Origin: Leptolyngbya sp. 'hensonii'
Lineage (GTDB): Bacteria > Cyanobacteriota > Cyanobacteriia > GCF-001939115
DNA: 64,000 nucleotides
Reading direction: 5' to 3'
Assembly (NCBI RefSeq): GCF_001939115.1
Contig: NZ_MQTZ01000002.1
Coordinates: 192,904-256,903, forward strand
The position numbers were made by a program, and so were the translations under genes. Below the pieces are notes generated by a model that searched no databases, was not told the DNA's origin, and worked only from the letters and a program-made list of their open reading frames with translations. This document shows positions 18,328 through 27,743 of the stretch, piece by piece (the first letter of the stretch is position 1; every line of letters starts with the position of its first letter).

Positions 18328-19812
18328 GTGGATCTTCCCCTGATTGGCCGAGCCAGAGCAATTGAAGCAAAAACTGCGATCGTGGCCGCTGAAGGAACCT
18401 TCACCTATGGAGCGTTACTCCGCAGGTCTGGGCAAATTGCTACGATGCTTTTAGAGGACACCGTTGATTTACAGTCACAGCGGGTGGCATTTCTGATTCC
18501 CTCTGGGTTTGAGTATGTTGCCACCCAGTGGGGGATCTGGCGGGCCGGGGGCGTGGCGGTTCCCCTATGTGTGGTCCATCCCCGGCCTGAACTGGAGTAC
18601 GTGATTGCGGATGCAGCAGCAACGATCGTCCTGGCCCATCCCGATTTTGAGGCGATTCTGCGCCCCGTTGCTGAGGCACGAGGGCTGCGCTTTATCCTCA
18701 CCTCGGACCCACTCCCGGTTCAGGAGGGGAGTCTACCCGTGGTGGACCTGAGCCGACGGGCGCTCATCCTTTATACCAGTGGGACAACCGGAAAACCCAA
18801 GGGGGTGGTGACCACGCACCAAATCATCCAGGCCCAGGTCACGAGCCTGATTACGGCCTGGGGATGGACGGCGTCCGATCGCATCCTGCATGTCTTACCT
18901 CTGCACCATATTCATGGCATTATCAATGTCCTTACCTGCGCCCTCTGGGCTGGGGCAGAGTGCCACATGTTGCGGAAGTTTGAGGTCCAAAGGGTGTGGG
19001 ATGGGATCATGGCGGGTCATCTCACCCTGTTTATGGCTGTTCCAACGATTTACGCCAAGTTGATTGCAGGCTGGGAGGCCGCAACGGCAGATCAACAACA
19101 GCAGATGTCTGAGGGTTGTGCGGCTCTGCGGCTGATGGTGTCGGGGTCAGCGGCTCTCCCGGTGCGAGTGCTGGAGCAGTGGCAACGGATCAGCGGCCAT
19201 TTCCTCCTGGAGCGCTATGGTATGACGGAAATTGGTATGGCCCTTTCCAACCCCTTAGAGGGACAGCGGTGCGCGGGATATGTGGGTCAACCCCTGCCCC
19301 AGGTGGAGGTGCGCCTGCTGGATGAGCAGGGCACGATCGTCCGGCCAGGGGTGCCGGGAGAGATTCAGGTCAAAGGTCCTGGGGTGTTTCTGGAATACTG
19401 GCAAAGGCCGGAAGCAACAGCCAAGGCATTTCAGGATGGCTGGTTTTGCACCGGAGATCTGGCCGTGGTGGAAGCGGGTAACTACCGCATTCTGGGCCGT
19501 ATTAGCGTGGATATTATCAAAACAGGGGGATATAAGGTATCAGCCCTGGAAATTGAGGAAGTCCTGCGGACCCATGATGAGATTCAGGATTGTGCCGTGG
19601 TGGGGGTGGCCGATCCAGAGTGGGGCGAGCGAGTCTCTGTGGCTCTGGTATTGCGATCGGAGAGTACGCTGACCCTGGCTACCTTACGAAGTTGGGCCAA
19701 GGAACGGCTGGCTGCCTACAAAGTACCGGCTCAGATGGTGACGGTTGCCGAACTGCCACGTAACGCAATGGGTAAGGTAACGAAGCCAGAGGTGGTTCAG
19801 CTATTTAACTGA
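18328..19812 (+). CDS. Acyl-CoA synthetase, malonyl-CoA synthetase (MatB/ACSF3)-like
   Basis: An adenylate-forming enzyme of about 494 residues. The P-loop LYTSGTTGKPKGVV, LPLHHIHGIINVL, the ERYGMTEIGM motif, TGDLAVVEAGNYRILGR and the catalytic Lys of MGKVTKPE are all present. The phrase GRISVDIIKTGGYKVSALEI is very close to the MatB/ACSF3 group, which ligates malonate or methylmalonate to CoA; the cyanobacterial substrate is inferred only. The frame is open from an ATG at 18229 that overlaps the upstream PEP-CTERM gene, but family N-termini begin near the DLPLIGRA position, so GTG 18328 is preferred. Confidence 0.8.
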   Translation: MDLPLIGRARAIEAKTAIVAAEGTFTYGALLRRSGQIATMLLEDTVDLQSQRVAFLIPSGFEYVATQWGIWRAGGVAVPLCVVHPRPELEYVIADAAATIVLAHPDFEAILRPVAEARGLRFILTSDPLPVQEGSLPVVDLSRRALILYTSGTTGKPKGVVTTHQIIQAQVTSLITAWGWTASDRILHVLPLHHIHGIINVLTCALWAGAECHMLRKFEVQRVWDGIMAGHLTLFMAVPTIYAKLIAGWEAATADQQQQMSEGCAALRLMVSGSAALPVRVLEQWQRISGHFLLERYGMTEIGMALSNPLEGQRCAGYVGQPLPQVEVRLLDEQGTIVRPGVPGEIQVKGPGVFLEYWQRPEATAKAFQDGWFCTGDLAVVEAGNYRILGRISVDIIKTGGYKVSALEIEEVLRTHDEIQDCAVVGVADPEWGERVSVALVLRSESTLTLATLRSWAKERLAAYKVPAQMVTVAELPRNAMGKVTKPEVVQLFN

Positions 19813-19860
19813 GGCCAAGACCCCCGCCCCCTCGGACACAAGCCATTGATGAACCCTATA

Positions 19861-20280
19861 TCAGAGCCGAATCACGAATTGAGACTCGGAGTTGCGAGAT
19901 CTTTCCACGCGCTGAAGCAAAAGTAAGTCATCCAACTGATCAAAAGAGAGTAATCTCCGGGCAATTAAAATTTCTCCTAAGCGCCTGTGGGAATATTCTT
20001 GTTCCGCCAGAACAGAATGCAATTGCTGCGGCGTAATGATTCCCCGGATAACCAGCATGGAACCTAACAGGGTGGGATCCTGATTCAGGATGTCCTGCTC
20101 TAGCAGGAAATGATCTAATTCGTCAAAAGTCAGGACCCTTTTCTCGATCAAAATTTGCCCTAAGCGCTTTCTACTGGTTCCCTGTTCTGCCAGAGCAAGA
20201 ATCAATTGATCCCTCGAAATTATGTTTTTCTTGACCAGGATTTCTCCCAGTAATGTCTTCTTTAAGTTCAGTGTTTGCAT
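19861..20280 (-). CDS. Stand-alone MshEN-type protein with four c-di-GMP-binding-like repeats
   Basis: A 139-residue protein made almost wholly of four 24-residue motifs at residues 10-33, 39-62, 71-94 and 100-123. They read (L/R)LG..L......I/L....L...L..Q, for example RLGQILIEKRVLTFDELDHF and RLGEILIARRLLSFDQLDDL. Such motifs form the MshEN domain, a known c-di-GMP receptor module at the N-terminus of PilB/MshE/GspE ATPases. Here no ATPase follows. The arrangement alternates LLG and RLG forms in two pairs. ATG 20280 is chosen over an upstream TTG. It may be a diffusible c-di-GMP adaptor; that is inference. Confidence 0.75.
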   Translation of the reverse strand: MQTLNLKKTLLGEILVKKNIISRDQLILALAEQGTSRKRLGQILIEKRVLTFDELDHFLLEQDILNQDPTLLGSMLVIRGIITPQQLHSVLAEQEYSHRRLGEILIARRLLSFDQLDDLLLLQRVERSRNSESQFVIRL

Positions 20281-20729
20281 AGATCCAGGCAATTCTCTAT
20301 AACTGATTGGAGGGGATTTAAGAAGTGAAATACCTTTGCTTAGCGATAGTTTGAGTGACAAAGAAGATCAAATATACTCCAGTTCACTCAGTAGCACGGT
20401 AGATAAAGCATGTATATTTAAGCACCTCTCAGGCATTCCTTGAAGTTATTATTGCCATCTGCAAATGGGAAATGGAAATTCTGCGGCCATCTTCATCATT
20501 TTTTGATAAAAAAGCACCGACATCGCCCCAATATGAAGGTTGTGTCGCAGTTCTCTGAATTAGGACGATCCCTCCCCATCCATAAATTGCGGGACCCGCA
20601 ATGTTTTGACCTTGCCTGGAAAGGGTTTTAATAAAACATGGCCTAAAATTGGACTAAATCTTAGCTAGTTTTTTTGTACTACTTTCCGATTGATGGGGGT
20701 TTTCTGGAATTGAGCTGACTCCTGCCTTT
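20281..20729. other. 449-bp gap with a hairpin at 20586-20602
   Basis: ATTGCGGG-A-CCCGCAAT is a perfect 8-bp stem followed on the plus side by GTTTTG. It is a possible transcription stop for the minus-strand pentapeptide gene or a repeat. A possible leader of the MshEN gene occupies the left part. No gene seen. Confidence 0.4.
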
Positions 20730-21173
20730 TTATAACCGAATTCCACGTAGATTGGCCCCACTTAAGGTGGCCCGGCTCAGATCCGCGTCCGTCAGCACAG
20801 CTTCACTCAGGTCCGCCTGGGTTAAATCAGCCCCGTGCAGTGAACTATGGCGCAGATCCGCCGCATGCAAATTACTTCCGAGCAGAATCGCTCCACTCAT
20901 TTCGGTATTGATCAATGTAGCCTTGGCCAGGAAAGCCCCTGTCAGATTGGCTCTGGTTAAATCAGCCTGGGAGAGGTCAACCGCTTCCATGGTGACATAG
21001 CTCAAATCTGCGCCGCAGAGAAAAGCCCCCTGGAGAGAAACCTCGGTCAAAAGGGCACGGCTAAAATCAGCATGACTCAGGTCAATATGACTCAGATTGA
21101 CCCCCACCAGGTGAATGCCAGAGAAATTGCGTTCCCCTGCTGCGTATCGCTCTATCAGTTCAGATCCATTCAT
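20730..21173 (-). CDS. Pentapeptide repeat protein
   Basis: A 147-residue protein consisting, after a short N-terminal cap (MNGSELIERYAAGERNFSGI), of about 24 pentapeptides of the A(D/N)LXX kind (ADLSYV, ADLTRANLTGAF, ADLSEAVLTDADLSRATLSG). These fold as a right-handed beta helix; cellular roles vary and none is evident. Its start codon overlaps the stop of the sensor kinase at 21170 (ATGA), so the two are translationally coupled and likely act in one pathway. Confidence 0.9.
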   Translation of the reverse strand: MNGSELIERYAAGERNFSGIHLVGVNLSHIDLSHADFSRALLTEVSLQGAFLCGADLSYVTMEAVDLSQADLTRANLTGAFLAKATLINTEMSGAILLGSNLHAADLRHSSLHGADLTQADLSEAVLTDADLSRATLSGANLRGIRL

Positions 21174-23548
21174 GCGATCGTCCCTCCCTCTTGCGTACCT
21201 TGTGATGACTCATCCCAGTGAGCAGGCAATTCCACCGTAAAACAAGTTTGCCCAGAACCACTCTCTGCCCAAACAGTTCCCCCCAGATAATTGGATAACT
21301 TTTGGACTAGAGCCAGTCCCAGCCCCGTCCCCCCATGTTTCCAGGGATCGGCACTGGGAATGCGATAAAAGCGATTAAACACAGTATCCAATTCGCTGGC
21401 AGGGATTTCGATACCGGTATTGCTCACCCTGATCCGAAACCTGCCCGAGTCCGTTAACTGGACGGCAATGTCAACCCGCTCCTGTGCAGGGGTGAACTTG
21501 TACGCATTGCTAAACAACTCTCCGATCAAACGGTTAAACAGAAACAGATCAGAAAACAGAGGCGGTAAGGTTGCAGCAACGTCAAGTATCCAAGTTTGCT
21601 GACGACTGGTAAAGCGCTCCTCATAGGTTTCAACCACCTGGGGTAACCAGTCCTGCAGGAGAATTTTACTCACGATCAGGGGTTGGGTATTAGCATCCAG
21701 TTGCTGCAACATCAGCAAATCATTGATCAGGTTAATCTCCCGATCGCATTCCTCCGCCAAGATCTTCAAACAGCGGGCCACCTTATCTGTTTTTCTGGAG
21801 GTGCCAGATTTCCAATTCTCAGCCGGGAGGACGTGCAGTTCACGCAGGATCATTTCCAAGAGTTGGGTTGACATCTTAATGTTGGAAAGAGGAGTCCTGA
21901 GTTCGTGGGAGATGGTACTGAGAAAATCGTCCTTCAGAAGGTTGAGCTTTTGTAACTCCTGAATCTGGCTTTGGGCTTTTTGATAAAGCCGGGATTGTCG
22001 GATGGCGATCGCACATTGATTGGCGACCTGCTGCACCAGTTGGATTTCCTGCCGATTAAAACAATAGTCACTGTGATGCAGGAGCCAGAGATCCCCCAGG
22101 ATTTGCTGTCCATCCGTAATCGGGCAAGCCAGTAAAGAGATCCGCTCTCCCGCCGGATAGGTTGCGAGGGGGCAAAACTGTAGGGGCTTCCCCTGCAACA
22201 GGGAGTCATAGATCTCTACAAAGTCTGCCATTAAGATGTTGTACTGATTGCACAAGCAGCTATTCGCTGCATATTCGTAATAGACCGTTGCTATTCTTTG
22301 GGAAATATTGTAGAGACTGGTGTGACAACTTTTGAGATTCAGCGTCAGCGATAATTCTCGAATCGCCGTTTGCAGAATAATGTTTTCATCCAGAGTGTCC
22401 CGCACTTTCTCCGTAATCCGCCACAGGACGGCCTCTGAACCGAGTGCCCGTTGAAGTTGTGTGGTGCGCTGCTGAACCTGAGATTCCAAATCCGTATTCA
22501 GAGTCTGCAATTCTTGATAGAGTTCTGCCTGATGAATCGCGACAGCAAGCTGATGCTCAATCCGCTGTAATAACTCAATTTCCCATAACTGCCATTGACG
22601 GACCTCGCTACATTGGTGGGCAATTAATAACCCCCAAACAAATTGACCAGAAGGAGCTGGTACGAGATAGCTGGTTTGATCCTCCAAGGCAAACAGGATT
22701 GGCATAACCAGTTGGGCCTTGACCTCGAATGTTTCTAAAAGCTGAACATAAGCCGGATCAAGCTCTGATTGATGAATATTGCTGATCGCCTGATAATGTC
22801 CCATCTGGTACAACTTTGTATGGGCCAGGGGAAAATTTCCAATTTCCCAACCCAGAAGGGATGCATACTGCGGTGAGCAGGCCTCAGCCACGATCGAACC
22901 CACCACATAGGAAGGAGCATTCATTTGACAAATAATCACCCGATCAGCCAGCAAAAACTGCTGTACTTGCTCCACCGTTGCTTGCAGAACCTGTTGCAAA
23001 TCAAGAGATTGACGAATGTTATAAGTAACGGCTTCTATTAATCTTTCCTGTGCCGTTTGAAACTGTAAAGCTATCTCTGTTTGATGCTGTTCTTCCTCGC
23101 TGTGCTCCTGCTCAAAAAGTGTAGATTTTTGCTCACTAATATCAACAATTAAACCATCACAAATAGTCTCCTGCTGACTATTCTGTCTTGCTTTTCCATT
23201 GATTTGAACCCACTTAATCTGTCCGGAAGGCAGGAGAATCCGTCCCTTCCATTTCAGGGGCTGTAATGTTTGTAGGGTTGTTGCAACTGCATTTCTCCAG
23301 GAAAGAACATCTTCTGGATAAATGCTCGCTTCAATTGGATTCTCAGAGGTTAAGGCAGTTTCCGGCTCAGCTTCAAATAGTTCGCGAAAGCCCGAACTGA
23401 CATACGATACCTGAATGCTCCCATTCACCTGAATGATTCTGTAGACAACACCAGGAAAATCAAAATCACGAAACCAGTCTATTCTGTGCTGGGATGGGTC
23501 ATTCTGGAACGGGTCATTTTGAGCATGGGCAGCAGTAGGAATGGACAT
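21170..23548 (-). CDS. Sensor histidine kinase PAS-GAF-GAF-HisKA-HATPase
   Basis: A 792-residue soluble sensor. Residues 25-145 are a PAS domain with PAC tail (GRILLPSGQIKWVQINGKAR). Residues about 170-345 are a GAF domain of the multi-GAF cyanobacterial kind (ADRVIICQMN), and 375-525 a second GAF with several Cys (CLCNQY). The H-box SHELRTPLSN has His548, followed by an N-box (ELFSNAYKFTP), G1-like VSNTGIEIPASE and G2 GGTGLGLALVQKLSNYLGG. No receiver domain. The first GAF lacks the phytochrome Cys-His pair at the usual place, so chromophore binding is uncertain. Operon with the overlapping pentapeptide gene; output regulator not nearby. Confidence 0.9.
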   Translation of the reverse strand: MSIPTAAHAQNDPFQNDPSQHRIDWFRDFDFPGVVYRIIQVNGSIQVSYVSSGFRELFEAEPETALTSENPIEASIYPEDVLSWRNAVATTLQTLQPLKWKGRILLPSGQIKWVQINGKARQNSQQETICDGLIVDISEQKSTLFEQEHSEEEQHQTEIALQFQTAQERLIEAVTYNIRQSLDLQQVLQATVEQVQQFLLADRVIICQMNAPSYVVGSIVAEACSPQYASLLGWEIGNFPLAHTKLYQMGHYQAISNIHQSELDPAYVQLLETFEVKAQLVMPILFALEDQTSYLVPAPSGQFVWGLLIAHQCSEVRQWQLWEIELLQRIEHQLAVAIHQAELYQELQTLNTDLESQVQQRTTQLQRALGSEAVLWRITEKVRDTLDENIILQTAIRELSLTLNLKSCHTSLYNISQRIATVYYEYAANSCLCNQYNILMADFVEIYDSLLQGKPLQFCPLATYPAGERISLLACPITDGQQILGDLWLLHHSDYCFNRQEIQLVQQVANQCAIAIRQSRLYQKAQSQIQELQKLNLLKDDFLSTISHELRTPLSNIKMSTQLLEMILRELHVLPAENWKSGTSRKTDKVARCLKILAEECDREINLINDLLMLQQLDANTQPLIVSKILLQDWLPQVVETYEERFTSRQQTWILDVAATLPPLFSDLFLFNRLIGELFSNAYKFTPAQERVDIAVQLTDSGRFRIRVSNTGIEIPASELDTVFNRFYRIPSADPWKHGGTGLGLALVQKLSNYLGGTVWAESGSGQTCFTVELPAHWDESSQGTQEGGTIA

Positions 23549-23795
23549 AAACGCTTATGTTCGGCTCAGCCGATAGATAGCTGCGAACCTGCACTCTCCT
23601 TGTAATACCAATTTAAACTGTGATGGCAGCACACCTTTTTTGGCCAGGTGTTGTCAGCAATCCCTCGGATGAGATAGCCGACGGCAACCCACTTTAATCG
23701 GCATACCTTAATAATTCCCAGGATGAGGCAGAAAAGATAAATAGAAAGAAATTCTTAAGAAGTCATATAGGAAGTTTCAGGTGCCTCACCTCAGC

Positions 23796-25010
23796 CTATC
23801 GGCAGTTCAGGGTGGATTTTAATCTCAGGGCAAATCCGGCAGTCAACAGGGTCAACAGGGCTGTAACCCAGAAAGGCATGCTGTAGCTAATCCCCACTAA
23901 AATCCCTGCGACTGCCGGTCCCAGCGCATTCGAAATACTCAGATAAGATGCATTAATTCCCTGTACCTCTCCCTGCTCCCGATCGTTGCTGTTGATCGAC
24001 AGCATGGAACTGATCAACGGCATCGGAAAAGAATTGGTAATTCCCAGCAATCCAGCCAGCACAATAAAGGCTGGCAACGATGGAAAAAGGGGAATCAGCA
24101 GGAAAACCAAGGCCCGCCCTGCGATCGCCCCCGCCAGCACATCCACCAGGTTAAACCGTTTGGTCAGCGGATCGACCGCAAAAACCTGGGTCAGGACACC
24201 GACGACCCCAATCAAGGTAAAGACGATCGCCAGGGTATGTGCATTTTGACGCAGGACATGCAGAAAAAATGGCTGGAATGCAAAGGTGAAAATGGTAAAA
24301 GTAAACCCACTCATAAATGTCAGCATGAATGCAGGGCCAATTTTGGGACGCTGCACAGCCCGCAGGATTTTACCGAAGCGGAATATCCCCCAATTCAGGT
24401 GCAGGATTTCTCGGCGAGGCAGGGTTTCTGGCAGGAGCAGTGTCGTCAGAACTACCGCAATCAGAGCGATCGCCGCACCAACAAAGAAGCTCATTCCCAG
24501 GGGAGAAACCCCCGGAAACGTGGGTAGAGACTGGGCAAAATAGCTGATCGCAGGTCCGGTCACAAAGCCCAGGCGGAAAGCTGCATCAAATAGCCCAAAA
24601 GCTTTGGGACGATCGGCAGGGGTGGTGGTGTCACTGATCACGGCCTGGGCTATGGAGGTATTCCCCCCGGTCAAACCATCCATAATGCGAGCAGCAAAGA
24701 GCAACCAGGCAAAAGGGGTAAAGCTGGCAACCAGATTTGCGATCACCGTTCCGATCAAGCTGATGACCAGCAGAGGCTTCCGACCCATAAAGTCAGAGAA
24801 GCGGCCCAGGACAGGAGCCGCTAAAAACTGCGAAATGGCATAGCTAGTAGTCAGAAGACTGGCCTGGAAGTCGCTCAGACCAAATTCTTTGGCGTAGGGA
24901 TACAGAATCGGAATGATGATTGTAAAGCTAACAGAGTTGATAAACGCGATCAGGGCAATGATCCAGAATTTCAGAGGCAGGTCAAACTTTGCTTTCAGGG
25001 CTCTGAGCAA
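23796..25010 (-). CDS. Major facilitator superfamily exporter, TetA-like
   Basis: A 404-residue inner-membrane carrier with 12 predicted helices. The MFS signature between helices 2 and 3 is GRFSDFMGRKP, and the helix-5 antiporter-type region reads RLGFVTGPAISYF. It resembles DHA1-family drug/H+ antiporters; the substrate is unknown. ATG 25010 starts a typical short cytoplasmic tail. Its upstream region (25085-25295) is loaded with TGAGTCTCA elements shared with the gap at 16085-16484, which may be operators or repeats. Confidence 0.85.
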   Translation of the reverse strand: MLRALKAKFDLPLKFWIIALIAFINSVSFTIIIPILYPYAKEFGLSDFQASLLTTSYAISQFLAAPVLGRFSDFMGRKPLLVISLIGTVIANLVASFTPFAWLLFAARIMDGLTGGNTSIAQAVISDTTTPADRPKAFGLFDAAFRLGFVTGPAISYFAQSLPTFPGVSPLGMSFFVGAAIALIAVVLTTLLLPETLPRREILHLNWGIFRFGKILRAVQRPKIGPAFMLTFMSGFTFTIFTFAFQPFFLHVLRQNAHTLAIVFTLIGVVGVLTQVFAVDPLTKRFNLVDVLAGAIAGRALVFLLIPLFPSLPAFIVLAGLLGITNSFPMPLISSMLSINSNDREQGEVQGINASYLSISNALGPAVAGILVGISYSMPFWVTALLTLLTAGFALRLKSTLNCR

Positions 25011-25084
25011 GGGTGGATGCTCCTTTAGCTAGCACATTCAATGGGTTGAGTATCGCACACCTGCTTGCTGAATAGAGTTGAATC

Positions 25085-25295
25085 GTGGGACTTACTTATT
25101 CTTACTTGGACCCAAAAATAGAAATTGAGTCTCAATTTGAGATATTAATCTCTTACAATAAGTCTTATTGTATTTATATTGGACTTAAAAAGATTGATTG
25201 AGTCTCAAAATAAGATATGAATTTGGGTTGATGCCTTAAAAAGAGACTCATTGTATTGATTTTAGACTTAATGATATAGATTGAGTCTCATTCCA
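25085..25295. repeat. Cluster of TGAGTCTCA elements (group B)
   Basis: TGAGTCTCA at 25126-25134, 25199-25207 and 25282-25290, its reverse form AGAGACTCA at 25242-25250, and degenerate AGTCTTA/GACTTA copies between them. They fill the divergent gap between the MFS gene and the dehydrogenase-like gene. Confidence 0.55.
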
Positions 25296-25348
25296 AGACA
25301 AAGGCAGCAGCAGTTCTAGCTGGAATTCTGAATGGGTTTAGGACTTGC

Positions 25349-25354
25349 TATAAT
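25349..25354 (+). promoter_or_regulatory. Putative -10 box of the sorbosone dehydrogenase-like gene
   Basis: TATAAT at 25349-25354, then AAGGAG (25372-25377) as ribosome binding site before ATG 25385. The -35 (TTCTGA) is weak. Confidence 0.45.
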
Positions 25355-25384
25355 GGCGACCGACTCAGAGCAAGGAGCGTAGTG

Positions 25385-26620
25385 ATGATGGTTTTACAGC
25401 AGGCTCTGATGGCGATCGTACTCTCCGCTGTCCAGGCAGGTCATTCCTTCGCTCCCAGGGCAACGAATCCGCCGATCGCGGCAACTCGATCCGGACTCAA
25501 GCCAAATCGAATTTCCCTGAGCAAGGGTAGGAGTTTTAACCTTTACCTCCCGTCAGAATTGCGCATCACTGTTGCTGCTCAGGGGCTGAAGCGAGTTCGG
25601 TTTATGGCTCCCAGTCCCGATGGTCGGATTTTTGTCACCGATATGCATGACAAAACCGACAACCAGAAGGGCAAAATCTATATTCTGCAAGACTTTGATA
25701 CTAAGCAGAACCGCTTCCGTCAGGTCATTCCCTATCTCACAGGGTTACGCAATCCGAACAGCATCACCTTTCATACCGATCGAGCAGGTCTGCAATGGCT
25801 TTACGTGGCCCTGACCGATCGACTGGTGCGCTACCCCTACCGCAATGGGGATAACGCTCCCTCCGGTAGTTTGCAAGTCGTGGCCCAGTTTCCAGCCTAT
25901 GGCCTGAGCTACAAGTATGGCGGTTGGCACCTGACCCGCACCGTGCTGATTGCCAATGAGAAAGTGTATGTTTCAGTGGGCAGCAGTTGTAATGCCTGTG
26001 AGGAAAAGGAAGCAGTTCGAGCGACAGTGTTAGAAATGGATCTGGATGGCAAAAATCAGCAAATTTTTGCTAGCGGCTTGCGCAATGCGGTGGGCCTCAA
26101 GTGGGTGGAAGGGCAGTTGTTTGCCACCAACATGGGCTCCGATCATCTGGGGGACGATCGGCCAGAGGAAACTTTTTATGCCCTCAAACCCCAGCAAAAC
26201 TATGGCTGGCCCTACTGTTATCAATACCAATCTCGCCTCTACGCCGATCCCCAATTTCAATCCTCTTCCAAGCGGGTGAATTGCGGCACCGTTCCCCTGG
26301 CTACCACGACCTTCCCTGCCCACAGTGCGCCCCTGGGCCTGGAATATTTTGAGTCTACTTCCCCGATCACGAGCCTAAAAGATTCTTTCCTGGTGGCCCT
26401 GCATGGCTCCGGCAAAATTAGTCTGGGCCGGGGTTATCGGGTCATTCGGGTCCGTCCAGGCACCTCCCCCCAGGACTTCATCACCGGCTTCCTACAGCAG
26501 GGCAGAGTCTATGGCAGACCTGTGGATATTCTCAAATTTGGGCCAGCGGCGTTTCTGCTGACAGATGACGATGGGGGCGTGATCTATTACATTTGGAAAC
26601 CTGCTGCCGCACCCAATTAA
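25385..26620 (+). CDS. Sorbosone/soluble glucose dehydrogenase-like beta-propeller protein
   Basis: A 411-residue exported protein. Residues 1-19 look like a signal peptide ([12 protein letters not shown]). The rest is a six-bladed propeller of the PQQ-dependent sugar/sorbosone dehydrogenase family: [28 protein letters not shown], the central [31 protein letters not shown] and [11 protein letters not shown] synthesis is not confirmed in most cyanobacteria, so the cofactor is uncertain. The AAGGAG site 7 bp upstream selects ATG 25385 over GTG 25382. Its last 89 bp overlap the 3' end of the convergent ghaB. Confidence 0.8.
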   Translation: MMVLQQALMAIVLSAVQAGHSFAPRATNPPIAATRSGLKPNRISLSKGRSFNLYLPSELRITVAAQGLKRVRFMAPSPDGRIFVTDMHDKTDNQKGKIYILQDFDTKQNRFRQVIPYLTGLRNPNSITFHTDRAGLQWLYVALTDRLVRYPYRNGDNAPSGSLQVVAQFPAYGLSYKYGGWHLTRTVLIANEKVYVSVGSSCNACEEKEAVRATVLEMDLDGKNQQIFASGLRNAVGLKWVEGQLFATNMGSDHLGDDRPEETFYALKPQQNYGWPYCYQYQSRLYADPQFQSSSKRVNCGTVPLATTTFPAHSAPLGLEYFESTSPITSLKDSFLVALHGSGKISLGRGYRVIRVRPGTSPQDFITGFLQQGRVYGRPVDILKFGPAAFLLTDDDGGVIYYIWKPAAAPN

Positions 26621-27260
26621 ACCAGGCATCCAGCCCCTCTCCCGTCCGAGCCGAAACAGGGATAATTGTTGCCTGGGAATTCATCTGGCGAATATTAGCC
26701 TCAATCCGTTGCAAATCAGCCTCCAGATAGGGAGCCAGATCCATCTTCGTGATCAGCAGACAATTCGCCTCCCGAAACATGATCGGGTACTTCAGAGGCT
26801 TGTCTTCCCCTTCCGTAAGGCTGAGCAGGGCCACTTTGGCATGTTCTCCCACCTCAAATTCCGCCGGACAAACCAGGTTGCCCACATTCTCCACAAACAC
26901 CACCTCCAATTCAGCCGGATTATGCTCCTGCTCCAGGCGATGCAGACCACCGGCCACCATTTTGGCATCCAGATGGCACGATCGACCGGTGTTGATAGCG
27001 ATCACCGGCACCCCATACTGGCGCAGGCGATCGGCATCCAGTTCCGTCGTCATATCCCCCTCGATCACTGCCAGTTTTAGTTCAGAGCTGAGGGTCGCCA
27101 GGGTCTTTTCCAGTAGCACCGTCTTCCCAGCACCAGGACTGCTCATGAGATTGAAACAGGTGATACCCCAGGCATCAAAATGAGCCCGGTTATGGTCAGC
27201 CCCGGCCTGATTGGCATGGAGCAAATTGATTTCCAAAGCAGCGTCAAAGGTTTGGTGCAT
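26532..27260 (-). CDS. ghaB: HypB-like Ni-insertion GTPase GhaB for guanidine hydrolase
   Basis: A 242-residue SIMIBI-class GTPase of the HypB family. It has the P-loop [13 protein letters not shown], the Ni/Zn Cys-His pair in [22 protein letters not shown] and the base-recognition motif ITKMDL. Unlike hydrogenase HypB it has no His-rich or CxxCGC N-terminus. In Synechocystis the homologous pair next to the guanidine hydrolase (GhaA/GhaB) is needed to load nickel into it; no hydrogenase gene is seen here, so that role is inferred. The frame opens at 27413, but the family N-terminus [14 protein letters not shown] fixes ATG 27260. Its 3' end overlaps the convergent dehydrogenase gene by 89 bp. 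Confidence 0.88.
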   Translation of the reverse strand: MHQTFDAALEINLLHANQAGADHNRAHFDAWGITCFNLMSSPGAGKTVLLEKTLATLSSELKLAVIEGDMTTELDADRLRQYGVPVIAINTGRSCHLDAKMVAGGLHRLEQEHNPAELEVVFVENVGNLVCPAEFEVGEHAKVALLSLTEGEDKPLKYPIMFREANCLLITKMDLAPYLEADLQRIEANIRQMNSQATIIPVSARTGEGLDAWFNWVRQQVSKCNRSRPHRHLSAETPLAQI

Positions 27261-27369
27261 AGAGGATTTAGGGTTAGAAGAAGCGTTGCAGGCAATACCT
27301 GTACGGGGAGTGATTGTCTTGGGAGGAGTGGCCCTGCGGGCCGTGATGGGACAGGCGTTGCCTGGGTCT

Positions 27370-27741
27370 CTACCAGGACATTTTGCACGCGGTATCCGCA
27401 TAATCAATGCCATCGATTTTCAATTCCCGGCCCGATCGAATCTCCTCCATCGGCGATCGACAAGTCGGGCACGTATACTGGGTGCCAATCTGAGGCTCAT
27501 ACTCCTGTTGGCAAGCGTGGCAGAAAGCAATCAGGGGCGTCTCCCGAATCACCAGTTCTGCTCCGGCCAAAAAGGTATTGCGAGTCTGCACCTCGAAGGC
27601 AAATTGCAGACTCACCGGCTCCACACAGGTAAACTGACCCACCACCAGATGCACTCTGGCAATGGACGGACGATCGGGCTGGGCTTCCCACCAGTCCCGG
27701 ATCGTCACAATCAAGGCCCGAGTCATATCCGTTTCATGCAT
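27370..27741 (-). CDS. ghaA: HypA-like nickel chaperone GhaA for guanidine hydrolase
   Basis: A 123-residue metallochaperone. It starts MHETDM, the MHE motif whose backbone and His2 bind nickel, and has a zinc ribbon with two Cys pairs, [10 protein letters not shown] and YTCPTCRSP. The start lies 2 bp after the gdmH stop, so the two are one transcript; MHE begins at 27741 rather than the upstream alternative at 27753. Together with GhaB it should deliver Ni to GdmH. A 109-bp gap containing a CAGGC-type dispersed repeat separates it from ghaB. Confidence 0.9.
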   Translation of the reverse strand: MHETDMTRALIVTIRDWWEAQPDRPSIARVHLVVGQFTCVEPVSLQFAFEVQTRNTFLAGAELVIRETPLIAFCHACQQEYEPQIGTQYTCPTCRSPMEEIRSGRELKIDGIDYADTACKMSW

Positions 27742-27743
27742 AC

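Noticed and set aside
26532-27741. Hydrogenase maturation HypA/HypB
   Set aside because: No hydrogenase or other hyp gene is nearby, HypB lacks the metal-binding N-terminus, and both follow gdmH in one operon.
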